Source: Streptomyces humidus
GTDB lineage: Bacteria; Actinomycetota; Actinomycetes; Streptomycetales; Streptomycetaceae
DNA length: 64,000 nucleotides
Direction of reading: 5' to 3'
Assembly: GCF_014649655.1 (NCBI RefSeq)
Contig: NZ_BMTL01000002.1
Coordinates: 62,001-126,000 of the forward strand
Shown: piece by piece, positions 51,952 through 61,223 of the stretch
Numbering within the stretch: the first letter of the stretch is position 1
Layout: each line of letters opens with the position of its first letter
Program-made: the position numbers and the translations under genes
The notes under the pieces: generated by a model
The model's database searches: none
What the model was told of the DNA's origin: nothing
What the model saw: the letters and a program-made list of their open reading frames with translations, nothing else

Positions 51952-53250
51952 ATGACGACGGTGGACGAGTCCGAGGCCCTCGCGGCGGACGCCCTGCGCT
52001 GGCTACGGAACACCGCGCGGGACACCGGCGACGGTGGCCTCGGCTGGCCCGTCGCGCCCTCGGACGGTGCGGTCGAGCCGACGCTCTACAACGGCACGGC
52101 CGGGGTGGTACCCGTGCTCCTGGAAGCCTGGCGGCACTTCGGCGACGACTCGTACGCCGACACCGCCCTGCGGGCCGCCCGCAGCCTCGCGGACGCCGTC
52201 GACGAACACCCCGACGCCTCCCTGTACTTCGGCCTCACCGGCATCGCCGTGGTCCTGCGCGCCGTGCACCGCGACCTCGGCTCGGCAGCGGCCGGCGCCG
52301 CGGCGGACCGCGCTCTGGCACGGGTGCGCGCACGCTTCGACGGGACGCGCTGGGGCGACCTGTTCGAGCTGATGGGCGGCAACGCGGGCATCGGACTGGG
52401 AGCGCTGCTGTGCGGCGACGCCGATGGGGCGCTCGCCGCCCTGGAGCCTTACTCGCGCACGGCCGAGCCGACGGCGGCGGGCGTGACCTGGCCGTGGCTC
52501 GCCGGGGCCGGTACCAGGCTGCACCACCTGGCGCACGGCACGCTCGGCATCGCGTACGCACTCGCCGTGGTCGGAACGGCGACGGGCCGCGAGGACCTCG
52601 TCGGACTCTCGCGGGCCGGGGTCGCCGACGTCGTGTCCCGCGACGAGGCCGGGTCCCAGGGCTTCCTCGTCCCGCACTCGGACCCGCAGCACCGACCCGA
52701 CGTCGTCGACCGCCACAGCTACGGCTGGTGCCACGGACCGGCCGGGGACGCCCAGGTCTTCCGGATGCTGCGCGACGTCCTCGGCGAGTCCTCCTGGTCG
52801 GACCTGGCCGACCGCTGCTGGCACACCGTGACCCGCTCCGGTCTGCCGCGCAGGCTGCGGCCAGGATTCTGGGACAACAACGGCCGCTGCTGCGGGACGG
52901 CGGGCGTACTCGCGCTGGCCGGCGACCGCATCGCCGAACAGGGCGACTCCCCCGAGTTCGCCGCCGCCCTCGTGGCGGACCTCGCCTCCCGCGCGACGCG
53001 GGACGCCTCCGGCGCGCGCTGGCGCAACGTCGAGCACCGGGCCGCCACGAGCGACCTCGAAGCCCAGACCGGGTGGGCGATGGGCAACGCGGGCATCGCG
53101 CGCGAACTGCTGCGTCACGTGCGGTTGAGCCGGGGAGGAGATCCCCGCTACGCGTTCACCTGGCCGGACCAGCCCGCCGTCCGGGTGACGACGGCTCAGA
53201 CGACCGAACCGATCCGCCCCGCCGACGGCGGCGGCGACGTCACGTCGTGA
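51952..53250 (+). CDS. LanC-like protein, standalone
   Basis: A 432-residue lanthionine synthetase C-like alpha/alpha toroid. Repeated GxxG blocks are visible (LYNGTAGVVPVLLEAW, YFGLTGIAVVL, LMGGNAGIGLGALL). The zinc site is WCHGPAGDAQ and CCGTAGVL. No precursor peptide, LanB or LanM gene is nearby, so it is not an evident lantibiotic cluster; lone LanC-like proteins may modify or detoxify other thiol compounds. The ATG at 51952 follows GGGTGGGG. Its 3' end overlaps the convergent xdhC gene by 55 bases. Confidence 0.88.
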   Translation: MTTVDESEALAADALRWLRNTARDTGDGGLGWPVAPSDGAVEPTLYNGTAGVVPVLLEAWRHFGDDSYADTALRAARSLADAVDEHPDASLYFGLTGIAVVLRAVHRDLGSAAAGAAADRALARVRARFDGTRWGDLFELMGGNAGIGLGALLCGDADGALAALEPYSRTAEPTAAGVTWPWLAGAGTRLHHLAHGTLGIAYALAVVGTATGREDLVGLSRAGVADVVSRDEAGSQGFLVPHSDPQHRPDVVDRHSYGWCHGPAGDAQVFRMLRDVLGESSWSDLADRCWHTVTRSGLPRRLRPGFWDNNGRCCGTAGVLALAGDRIAEQGDSPEFAAALVADLASRATRDASGARWRNVEHRAATSDLEAQTGWAMGNAGIARELLRHVRLSRGGDPRYAFTWPDQPAVRVTTAQTTEPIRPADGGGDVTS

Positions 53251-54695
53251 TGGATCGGCGTGTGCGCGCCGGTGAGCGGCACTCCGCTGCCGCCACGCCG
53301 GTCGGCGACGATCTCCGCGGCGATCGACAGCGCCGTCTCCTCCGGCGTACGCGCACCCAGGTCGAGACCGATGGGTGAGCGCAGTCGCGCCAACTCCACC
53401 TCCGTGACGCCCGCTTCGCGCAAGCGGCGGTCACGGTCGAGGTGCGTGCGGCGCGACCCCATCGCACCGACGTAGGCGACCGGCAGACGCAACGCCCGCC
53501 GCAGCAGGGGGATGTCGAACTTCGCGTCGTGGGTGAGGACGCACAGCACGGTCCGCGCGTCCACCCGTGTGCGCTCCAGGTACCTGTGCGGCCACTCGAC
53601 GACGATCTCGTCCGCCTCGGGGAAGCGGGCCGCGGTGGCGAAGACGGGACGGGCGTCGCAGACCGTCACGTGGTAGTTCAGGAATCTGCCGACCCGCACC
53701 AGCGCCGCAGCGAAGTCGATCGCACCGAACACGATCATCCGCGGCGCGGGAACGGACGCCTCCACCAGGACGGTGACCGGGGCCCCGCAGCGTGAACCCC
53801 GCTCCCCGATCTCCAGCGTGCCGGTGCGACCGGCGTCGAGAAACGCCCGGGCCTCTGCCGCGACCGTACGGTCCAGCTCGGGATGGGCGCCGAAGCCACC
53901 CTGGTAGGAACCGGTCTCGCAAGGATTACGGCCGGGGGAGGCGGCGTCGAGCGGGCCGCCGTCACGGTAACCGTTCTCGAAAGAGCCGCAGCCTCCGGAA
54001 CCGCTCGCGTGATTGCGTCCGTCGCGGAAACCGCTCTCGAAACTACGACCACCCGAACCACCCTCGGCAACGAATCCGCCGCGGAAACCGTCTTCGGAAC
54101 AACCGCTCCCTCGGTAACCGCTTTCGTAGCGGACGCCCGTTGCGGAACCGCTTTCGAAACGACCGCTCCCTCCGAAACCGCTCTCGTAACGGGCGCCTCC
54201 TGTGGAACCGCTTTCGAGACGACCGCTGTCGTGGGAACCGCTGTCGTGATCGCCGTCCGGACGGACGAGCAGTGCGCGGCCCACGAGGCCGGGCGGGCCG
54301 CTCACCACGCGCGCCAGCGCGACCGCCGCGCCGGAAGCGGCTGCCGCGAGGGCGGCCGCGACCACCTGGCGGGCCGGGTCCCCCCTCCGCACCGGCATGA
54401 CGAGGATGTCGATGATCCCGCCGCAGGTGAGCCCGACGGCGAAGGCGTCGTCGTCGCTGTAGCCGAAGCGTTCCAGTAGCGGCTGCCCGTCCTCCAGCGC
54501 CTGCCGGCACAGCTCGTAGACCGCTCCCTCCACACAGCCGCCGGAGACCGAGCCGATCGCCGTGCCGTCGGCGTCCACCGCGAGGGCGGCGCCCGGCGGG
54601 CGGGGCGCGCTGCCGCCGACGGCCACGACGGTGGCGACGGCGAAGTCACGGCCCTGCCCGGCCCACCGGTCGAGTTCCTCGGCGATGTCCAGCAT
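53196..54695 (-). CDS. xdhC: XdhC family molybdenum cofactor insertion protein with repeat insert
   Basis: A 499-residue XdhC-type chaperone that delivers sulfurated molybdenum cofactor to xanthine dehydrogenase. The N-terminal XdhC domain (to about residue 145) has SVSGGCVEGAVYE and LTCGGIIDILV. The C-terminal Rossmann domain (from about 285) has FGAIDFAAALVRVGRF, CDARPVFATAARF and AYVGAMGSRRTH. Between them lies an unusual insert of about 125 residues (147-272) with 20-residue repeats like RFESGSATGVRYESGY. ATG start after AAGGAGACC. It is the last gene of the xdh operon and overlaps the LanC-like gene. Confidence 0.9.
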   Translation of the reverse strand: MLDIAEELDRWAGQGRDFAVATVVAVGGSAPRPPGAALAVDADGTAIGSVSGGCVEGAVYELCRQALEDGQPLLERFGYSDDDAFAVGLTCGGIIDILVMPVRRGDPARQVVAAALAAAASGAAVALARVVSGPPGLVGRALLVRPDGDHDSGSHDSGRLESGSTGGARYESGFGGSGRFESGSATGVRYESGYRGSGCSEDGFRGGFVAEGGSGGRSFESGFRDGRNHASGSGGCGSFENGYRDGGPLDAASPGRNPCETGSYQGGFGAHPELDRTVAAEARAFLDAGRTGTLEIGERGSRCGAPVTVLVEASVPAPRMIVFGAIDFAAALVRVGRFLNYHVTVCDARPVFATAARFPEADEIVVEWPHRYLERTRVDARTVLCVLTHDAKFDIPLLRRALRLPVAYVGAMGSRRTHLDRDRRLREAGVTEVELARLRSPIGLDLGARTPEETALSIAAEIVADRRGGSGVPLTGAHTPIHHDVTSPPPSAGRIGSVV

Positions 54696-54990
54696 TTCTC
54701 GGTCTCCTTGATCGCGGCCGGGTGGAGAACGGGCCCGCTCGGGCCGGTGACGACCGGCAGCATGTCGACGATTCCGTGCAGCACGCACATGCCCATCGCC
54801 TGCGGCCAGGTCGTCTGAGGGGCGGCCTGCGAGGACGGCGTCCCGGAGACGGACAGCCCGGCGGCGAGCGCCAGAGGCGCCGTGCCGCAGAAGCCCATGA
54901 GCCATGAGCAACGTGGTGGAAGCGGCTGCGGAAGCGGGGCCCCGGGGGCGAACACCCCCGGGGAGAACCGCGGGACCGTGACCGCGGGGA
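54696..54990. other. Gap between xdhA and xdhC
   Basis: A 295-base stretch inside the operon without a convincing gene. A minus-strand frame from an ATG at 54900 (MGFCGTAPLALAAGLSVSG) is open for about 65 codons, but it has no family match I recognise and no ribosome binding site. It may be a remnant. Confidence 0.4.
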
Positions 54991-57420
54991 TCACGTTCCG
55001 GTGAGGTGCTCCGGACGTACGGGCGTGCGGTCGAGCTCCAGCCCGGTCGCGTTGCGGATCGCCGCGAGGACGGCCGGGGTCGAGGACAGGGTGGGGGCCT
55101 CGCCGATGCCGCGGAGCCCGTAGGGCGCGTGGTCGTCGGCGAGTTCGAGCACGTCGACCGGGATGGTCGGCGTGTCGAGAATCGTGGGGATCAGGTAGTC
55201 CGTGAAGGAGGGGTTCCTGACCTTGGCCGTCTTCGGGTCGACGATGATCTCCTCCATGACCGCCATGCCCAGACCCTGGGTCGTGCCGCCCTGGATCTGA
55301 CCGATCACGGAAAGCGGATTCAGCGCCTTTCCGACGTCCTGTGCGCAGGCCAGCTCGATGACCTTGACCAGTCCCAGTTCGGTGTCGACCTCGACGACCG
55401 CGCGGTGCGCGGCGAAGGAGTACTGGACATGGCCGTCGCCCTGGCCGGTGCGCAGATCGAAGGGCTCGGTCGGCCTGTGCCGCCACTGCGCCTCGACCTC
55501 GACGGCTTCGTCACCGAGCACGTCGACGAGGCCGGCGAGCACCTCGCCGCCGTCCGTGACGACCTTGCCGTCCTCCAGGAGCAGTTCGGCGGTGGCCCAG
55601 GCGGGATGGTGGGCGCCGAACCTGCGGCGGCCGATTTCCAGGACCTTCTCCCGCACCAGTTCGCAGGAGTTCTTGACGGCGCCGCCGGTGACGTACGTCT
55701 GCCGGGAGGCCGACGTCGAGCCGGCGCTGCCGACCCTGGTGTCCGCCGGATGGATCGTCACCTGCGCGACGCCCAGTTCGGTGCGGGCGATCTGCGCGTG
55801 GACCGTGACGCCGCCCTGGCCGACCTCCGCCATGGCCGTGTGCACGGTCGCGACGGGCTCGCCCGCGATGACCTCCATGCGGACCTTGGCGGTCGAGTAG
55901 TCGTCGAAGCCCTCGGAGAAGCCGACGTTCTTGATGCCGACCGCGTAACCGATTCCCCGCACGACGCCCTCGCCGTGCGTGGTGTTGGACAGACCGCCGG
56001 GCAGCTGCCGTACGTCCGCGCCCTCGCTGCTCTCCCACTGGCGCTCCGGCGGCAGCGGCATCGCCTTGACGCGGCGCAGGAGTTCGGCGACCGGCGCCGG
56101 GGAGTCGACCCGCTGCCCGGTGGGCAGGAGCGCTCCCTGTTCCATCGCGTTGCGCTGCCGGAACTCCACCGGGTCCAGACCGAGTTCCTTCGCCACCTTG
56201 TCCATCTGCGCCTCGTAGGCGAAGCAGGCCTGGACCGCGCCGAAGCCGCGCATCGCGCCGCAGGGCGGGTTGTTGGTGTAGAGGGCGACGGCCTCGATGT
56301 CCACGTCGTCGACGGCGTAGGGGCCGATGCCGAGCGAGGAGGCGTTGCCGACGACCGCGGCGGACGTCGAGGCGTACGCGCCGCCGTCGAGGACGATGCG
56401 GCACTTGACGTGGGTGAGTCTGCCGTCACGGGTGGCGCCGTGCTCGTAGTACAGCTTGGCCGGGTGGCGGTGCACATGGCCGAAGAAGGACTCGAAACGG
56501 TTGTAAACGATTTTGACGGGTTTTCCGGTGCGCAGGGCCAGCAGGCACGCGTGGATCTGCATCGACAGGTCCTCACGGCCGCCGAACGCCCCGCCGACGC
56601 CGGCCAGCGTCATCCGCACCTTGCTCTCGGGCAGGCCGAGGACGGGGGCGATCTGGCGCAGGTCGGCGTGGAGCCACTGGGTGGCGATGTAGAGGTGGAC
56701 GCCGCCGTCCTCCTCCGGCACGGCGAGCCCGGACTCCGGGCCGAGGAAGGCCTGGTCCTGCATGCCGAACGTGTACTCGCCCCGGACGACGACGTCGGCG
56801 CGCCGGGCAGCCTCGTCCGCGTCGCCGCGCACGATGGGCTGACGGTGGACGATGTTGGGGTGCGGGACGTGGCCGATGTGGTGGTCGTCGCGGTTCTCGT
56901 GGATCAGGATCGCGTCCGGGGCGGTCGCGGAGGCCTCGTCGGTGATGACGGGCAGTTCGCGGTACTCCACCTTGATCTTGGCGGCGGCGCGGCGGGCGGT
57001 CTCCGGATGGTCGGCGGCGACGACCGCGACCGGCTCGCCGTGGTGGCGTACCCTGCCGTGCGCCAGGACCGGGGTGTCCTGGATCTCCAGGCCGTAAGTC
57101 CTCACGTCGGTCGGCAGGTCGTCGTACGTCATGACGGCGTGGACGCCCGGGGTGGCCAGGGCCTCGGAGGTGTCGAGGGAGACGATCTCGGCGTGCGCGA
57201 CCGGGGAGCGCAGGATCTGGCCCCAGAGCATGTCCTCGTGCCACAGGTCGGACGCGTACGCGAACTCGCCGGTGACCTTGAGGGTGCCGTCGGGGCGCAG
57301 GGTGGACTCGCCGATGCCGCCCCTGGTCCGGGAGTCCTGGGTGACCTTGACGGGGGCGCCGAGGGGGTGGCCGACAGGGGCGCCGTCCGCTCGGGGGAAG
57401 CCGCGGGTGGGGGAAGGCAT
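54991..57420 (-). CDS. Xanthine dehydrogenase, molybdopterin-binding subunit
   Basis: An 809-residue large subunit that binds molybdopterin and the purine and hydroxylates xanthine or hypoxanthine to urate. Conserved blocks are LAGVGGAFGGRED, the substrate arginine region GAMRGFGAVQACFAYEAQMD, GQGGVTVHAQIARTELG and the late GIGEAPT motif with the catalytic glutamate. The domain order is complete. It is 2 bases after the 2Fe-2S subunit gene, in the order FAD, 2Fe-2S, Mo. The urate formed would enter the uricase operon at 4-7 kb. Confidence 0.93.
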   Translation of the reverse strand: MPSPTRGFPRADGAPVGHPLGAPVKVTQDSRTRGGIGESTLRPDGTLKVTGEFAYASDLWHEDMLWGQILRSPVAHAEIVSLDTSEALATPGVHAVMTYDDLPTDVRTYGLEIQDTPVLAHGRVRHHGEPVAVVAADHPETARRAAAKIKVEYRELPVITDEASATAPDAILIHENRDDHHIGHVPHPNIVHRQPIVRGDADEAARRADVVVRGEYTFGMQDQAFLGPESGLAVPEEDGGVHLYIATQWLHADLRQIAPVLGLPESKVRMTLAGVGGAFGGREDLSMQIHACLLALRTGKPVKIVYNRFESFFGHVHRHPAKLYYEHGATRDGRLTHVKCRIVLDGGAYASTSAAVVGNASSLGIGPYAVDDVDIEAVALYTNNPPCGAMRGFGAVQACFAYEAQMDKVAKELGLDPVEFRQRNAMEQGALLPTGQRVDSPAPVAELLRRVKAMPLPPERQWESSEGADVRQLPGGLSNTTHGEGVVRGIGYAVGIKNVGFSEGFDDYSTAKVRMEVIAGEPVATVHTAMAEVGQGGVTVHAQIARTELGVAQVTIHPADTRVGSAGSTSASRQTYVTGGAVKNSCELVREKVLEIGRRRFGAHHPAWATAELLLEDGKVVTDGGEVLAGLVDVLGDEAVEVEAQWRHRPTEPFDLRTGQGDGHVQYSFAAHRAVVEVDTELGLVKVIELACAQDVGKALNPLSVIGQIQGGTTQGLGMAVMEEIIVDPKTAKVRNPSFTDYLIPTILDTPTIPVDVLELADDHAPYGLRGIGEAPTLSSTPAVLAAIRNATGLELDRTPVRPEHLTGT

Positions 57421-57422
57421 CG

Positions 57423-58025
57423 TCAGACCGCCTCTCCCTGTCGGGCGGCCGCCAGTCGGACCGCGTCCATGATTTTTTCGTAACCGGTACAGCGGCACAG
57501 ATTGCCCGAGAGCGCCTCGCGGATGTCCGCGTCGGTCGGGGTCGGGTTGTGTTCGAGCATCTCGTCGGCGGCGACCAGGAGGCCCGGGGTGCAGAAACCG
57601 CACTGGACGGCGCCGGCGTCGATGAAGGCCTGCTGGATCGGGGCGAGTTCGCCGCCCTCGCCGGCCTGGGAGTCGGAGCCCTCTGCCTGCCGGACCCGCG
57701 CCTCGTCGAGGGAGGGCCCGGAGGCGGCCGGGGCACCGTGGGAAACGGTCTTGCAACGGTCGCGTACGGCGCGCTGCCGGGCGTGGTCGGCGAGTCCTTC
57801 GACGGTGACGACGTCACGGCCCTCGACCTGGCCGGCGGCGACGAGACACGAGCACACCGGGACGCCGTCCAGCCGGACGGTGCACGAGCCGCACTCTCCC
57901 TGCTCGCAGGCGTTCTTCGATCCCGGGAGCCCGAGCCGTTCGCGCAGCACGTACAGCAGGCTCTCGCCCTCCCACACGTCGTCGGCTTCCTGCGGGCGTC
58001 CGTTGACGGTGAAGTTGACGCGCAT
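57423..58025 (-). CDS. Xanthine dehydrogenase, 2Fe-2S subunit
   Basis: A 200-residue electron-transfer subunit with two 2Fe-2S clusters. The plant-type ferredoxin part has CEQGECGSC and CSCL. The helical part has CGFCTPG and CRCTGYEKI. A loop of about 35 residues (AASGPSLDEARVRQ...GGELA) between the two domains is longer than in most relatives. Its ATG overlaps the stop of the FAD subunit (ATGA), so the two are coupled. Confidence 0.93.
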   Translation of the reverse strand: MRVNFTVNGRPQEADDVWEGESLLYVLRERLGLPGSKNACEQGECGSCTVRLDGVPVCSCLVAAGQVEGRDVVTVEGLADHARQRAVRDRCKTVSHGAPAASGPSLDEARVRQAEGSDSQAGEGGELAPIQQAFIDAGAVQCGFCTPGLLVAADEMLEHNPTPTDADIREALSGNLCRCTGYEKIMDAVRLAAARQGEAV

Positions 58026-58915
58026 CACGCGGCTCCCTTCGAGGCGCGGCGGGCGCCGCGGTACGACTCCCAGGTCCAGCTGAGCGTCCGGCGGGCCATC
58101 ACACCGACTGCGTGGCGGCGGTAGCTCGCGGTGCCCCGGACGTCGTCGATCGGGTTGCAGGCGGCGGCGCACAGGTCGGCGAACTGCTTGGCGACCGAGG
58201 GGGTGATGACTTTTCCGTTGTCCCAGAAACCGTCTTCTTCGAGCGCCGCGTCGAGGAACTCCTCGGCGGTCCTGGCCCGGACGGGGGTGGGGGCGGCGGA
58301 GCCGATGCCGGTGCGCACGGTCCGGGTCTCAGGGTGCAGGGCGAGGCCGAAGGCGCAGACGGCGATGACCATGGCGTTGCGGGTGCCGACCTTGGAGTAC
58401 TGCTGGGGGCCGTCGGCCTTCTTGACGTGGACGGCGCGGATCAGCTCGTCGGGGGCGAGCGCGTTGCGTTTCACCCCGGTGTAGAACGCGTCGATCGGGA
58501 TGCGGCGCGAACCGCGCACCGACTCGGCCTCGACCTCGGCGCCGGCGGCGAGCAGGGCGGGGTGGGCGTCACCCGCCGGGGAGGCGGTGCCGAGGTTGCC
58601 GCCGACGCCTCCGCGGTTGCGGATCTGCGGGGAAGCCACGGTGTGCGAGGCGAGCGCGAGGCCCGGCAACTCGGCGCGCAGGTTCTCCATGATCCGGGAG
58701 TACGGGACGGAGGCCCCGAGCCGCACGGCTTCCTCGCCGACCTCCCACTCGTAGAGGTCACCGACGCGGTTGAGGTCGAGCAGGTACTCGGGCCTGCGGT
58801 GGTCGAAGTTGATCTCGACCATCACGTCGGTGCCACCCGCAATCGGCACAGCGGTGGGGTGCTCCGCCTTCGCGGCGAGCGCCTCCTCCCAGCTGGCGGG
58901 GCGAAGGAAGTCCAT
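58025..58915 (-). CDS. Xanthine dehydrogenase, FAD-binding subunit
   Basis: A 296-residue FAD subunit (CoxM/XdhB type) that passes electrons to NAD. The FAD site is seen in PIAGGTDVMVEINF and GGVGGNLGTASPAGD, and a C-terminal CO-dehydrogenase-like domain follows. It is the first gene of the xdh operon and is divergent from pucR, with 387 bases between them. Confidence 0.92.
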   Translation of the reverse strand: MDFLRPASWEEALAAKAEHPTAVPIAGGTDVMVEINFDHRRPEYLLDLNRVGDLYEWEVGEEAVRLGASVPYSRIMENLRAELPGLALASHTVASPQIRNRGGVGGNLGTASPAGDAHPALLAAGAEVEAESVRGSRRIPIDAFYTGVKRNALAPDELIRAVHVKKADGPQQYSKVGTRNAMVIAVCAFGLALHPETRTVRTGIGSAAPTPVRARTAEEFLDAALEEDGFWDNGKVITPSVAKQFADLCAAACNPIDDVRGTASYRRHAVGVMARRTLSWTWESYRGARRASKGAA

Positions 58916-59302
58916 GACCGGCTCTCTTCTTCGTCTCGTGAGTCTCGTGGGTCGTCTCTATCGAGCCAGAATCGGGGGCGGCGGACCCCGGCTCGTTCCT
59001 GTGCTGTTCACGCGGGGTGAGGCCAGTACACAGGGGCTTGCTCCGACCGGGTCAGTCACGGAAGCCATGAAGGAGTTGGCTGGTCCGTCGAGGCATCTTG
59101 TAGATTCGTATGAATGGAGGCCTTCGGTAACCTCCGCGTTTTCCTGCAGAAACGCGGGAAACAGCCTGCAGTCGAAGAATGCGGTTTCTGAGATTCCACC
59201 GCAGCGGGCCCGGCTCTTCGGGGCGGAACCGGCGGCGGGCCCGAAGCCTCACATCCTTCAAGACTCATCGTAGATTTCGAGACAGAGAACGGCGGCGACG
59301 AG
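58916..59302. promoter_or_regulatory. Divergent xdh/pucR control region
   Basis: Two -10-like TAGATT hexamers face the pucR direction (59101-59106 and 59271-59276). The second would start transcription about 20 bases before the pucR ATG. The flanks TTGTAGATTCGTA and ATCGTAGATTTCG share the core GTAGATT, 170 bases apart, and may be regulator sites. I see no other gene in this stretch. Confidence 0.45.
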
Positions 59303-61051
59303 ATGCGGCTGCGCGCACTTTTGGACACCGATGCGCTGGGCCTCGGGCTCCTCGGCGGCGAGGACGAACTGGACCGCACGGTGCGCGGGGTCATGACCAC
59401 CGACCTCAGGGACCCCAGCCGCTACCTCTCGGGGGGCGAGCTGGTGCTGACGGGTCTGGCCTGGCGCCGGGACGCGGCGGACTCCGAGCCGTTCGTACGG
59501 ATCCTGGTGCAGGCCGGGGTGGCCGCGCTCGCGGCCGGCACGGCTGAGCTGGGCGACGTCCCGGAGGACCTGATCGCGGCCTGCGCCCGGCATCGCCTCC
59601 CGCTGTTCGCGGTGCACGAGTCGGTGGCTTTCGCGACGATCACCGAGCACGTCGTGCGGCAGGTCTCCGGCGAGCGCGCCGGGGACCTCGCGGCCGTGGT
59701 CGACCGGCACCGCCGGATGATGACCTCGGGCCCGGCCGGCGGCGGCCCGGACGTGGTCCTGGACCTGCTCGGCTCCGACCTGGACCTGCGCGCCTGGGTC
59801 CTGTCGCCCACCGGCCGGCTCATCGCGGGCCCGAAGACGACGGGCCCGGGCCTGCCGGCCGACGTCTGCGCCGGGCTCGCGGCGGAGCACCTGGCGGCCG
59901 TCCGCACCGGCCGCCCCGGCCCGCACCGGGTGCTCGTGGGCCGGACGGCGTTCTCCCTCTTCCCGATCCGCGGCAGCGGCGGCCGCTCACCGCACATGCC
60001 TCAGATCCACCGGTCCCCGCAGACGCCACGGACCGGACAGAACCCGGCCGGCGTGCCGAGCACGCCGGGGACTCGGGACGTGCGCGAGAGCGTCCTGTCG
60101 GACTGGCTGCTGGCCGTCGAGGCGGACGCCGGCGACTGGGCGGACGAGCGCCTCGACCTGCTCCAGGGAGTCACCCAGCTCATCGCGGTCGAACGGGACC
60201 GCCGGGACGCGGCGCGCACGGTGCGCCGCCGTCTCGCGCAGGAGGTGCTGGAGCTGGTCCAGACGGGCGCGGCTCCGGCGGAGATCGCGGCCCGTCTGCG
60301 GGTTGCCGCTCCGGTGCTGCTGCCGGGTCTGGGGGCCGCCCCGCACTGGCAGGTGGTGGTGGCCCGCGTGGAGTGGGACGACGGCGGCCCGGAGGCCGGC
60401 CCGGTCGCCCAGTCGCTGCTGGAGGAGATCCTGGTCGACCCCCTGGCCACCGGCCCCGAGCCGTCCGATCGCATCGCCGTCGCCCATACAGGTGACGAAG
60501 CCGTCGCCCTCGTCCCGCTGCCGGCCATGTCCGGCGAGCACGACGGCGCCGAGACCGGCGTCCTCGCGGACGCGCTGTCGGCCGCCGTACGGGAGCCGCT
60601 GTCGGCCGGTCTCGACGGGGACGGCCGGCTCACCCTGGGCGTCAGCGCGGCCGTGCATTCGGCGGAAGGGCTGCGGGGGGCGCTGGAGGAGGCACGGCAC
60701 GCCCGCCGGGTGGCCGCCGCCCGTCCCGGCCGGGTCTGCGCGGCGGGGCACCAGGAGCTGGCCTCGCACGTCCTGCTGCTCCCGTTCGTCCCCGACGACG
60801 TGCGCCGGGCGTTCACCGCCCGCCTCCTGGACCCCCTGCGCGACTACGACCGACGTCACCGCGCCGAGCTGATCCCGACCCTGGAGGCGTTTCTCGACTG
60901 CGACGGTTCGTGGACCCGGTGCGCGTCCCGTCTGCACCTGCACGTCAACACACTGCGCTACCGGGTCGGGCGGATCGAGCAGTTGACGAGTCGCGACCTG
61001 TCTCGACTGGAGGACAAGCTGGACTTCTTCCTGGCCCTGCGCATGAGCTGA
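59303..61051 (+). CDS. PucR family transcriptional regulator
   Basis: A 582-residue purine catabolism regulator. The N-terminal PucR ligand domain includes VRGVMTTDLRDPSRYLSGGE and ELVLTGLAW; a central GGDEF-like helical region follows; the C-terminal HTH_30 is CASRLHLHVNTLRYRVGRIEQL. It lies divergent to the xanthine dehydrogenase operon, which suggests direct control of that operon by purine breakdown products. ATG start with a purine-rich GGCGGCGACGAG leader. Confidence 0.92.
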   Translation: MRLRALLDTDALGLGLLGGEDELDRTVRGVMTTDLRDPSRYLSGGELVLTGLAWRRDAADSEPFVRILVQAGVAALAAGTAELGDVPEDLIAACARHRLPLFAVHESVAFATITEHVVRQVSGERAGDLAAVVDRHRRMMTSGPAGGGPDVVLDLLGSDLDLRAWVLSPTGRLIAGPKTTGPGLPADVCAGLAAEHLAAVRTGRPGPHRVLVGRTAFSLFPIRGSGGRSPHMPQIHRSPQTPRTGQNPAGVPSTPGTRDVRESVLSDWLLAVEADAGDWADERLDLLQGVTQLIAVERDRRDAARTVRRRLAQEVLELVQTGAAPAEIAARLRVAAPVLLPGLGAAPHWQVVVARVEWDDGGPEAGPVAQSLLEEILVDPLATGPEPSDRIAVAHTGDEAVALVPLPAMSGEHDGAETGVLADALSAAVREPLSAGLDGDGRLTLGVSAAVHSAEGLRGALEEARHARRVAAARPGRVCAAGHQELASHVLLLPFVPDDVRRAFTARLLDPLRDYDRRHRAELIPTLEAFLDCDGSWTRCASRLHLHVNTLRYRVGRIEQLTSRDLSRLEDKLDFFLALRMS

Positions 61052-61223
61052 CGACAGCCGGACACCGGTTACCCCCCGTTGCCGGCCGCTCGCGTGAATC
61101 TGGGGTGACACGGAGTCCCACGACTTTGTGAAATCCTTCACCCGCCCCCTTGGCCCGGTGCCGGGATTCGTGCTGAGATGCGGCCACCACTCAAAGCTCG
61201 ACGGCGCGCTCGGGGAGGGCAAC

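Noticed and set aside
51952-53250. Lantibiotic biosynthetic cluster
   Set aside because: Only a LanC-like protein is present, without precursor, dehydratase, or dedicated export genes.
54991-57756. 921-residue version of the Mo subunit
   Set aside because: The extra N-terminal 112 residues overlap the 2Fe-2S subunit gene in another frame and look like a shadow; the ATG at 57420 fits the family.
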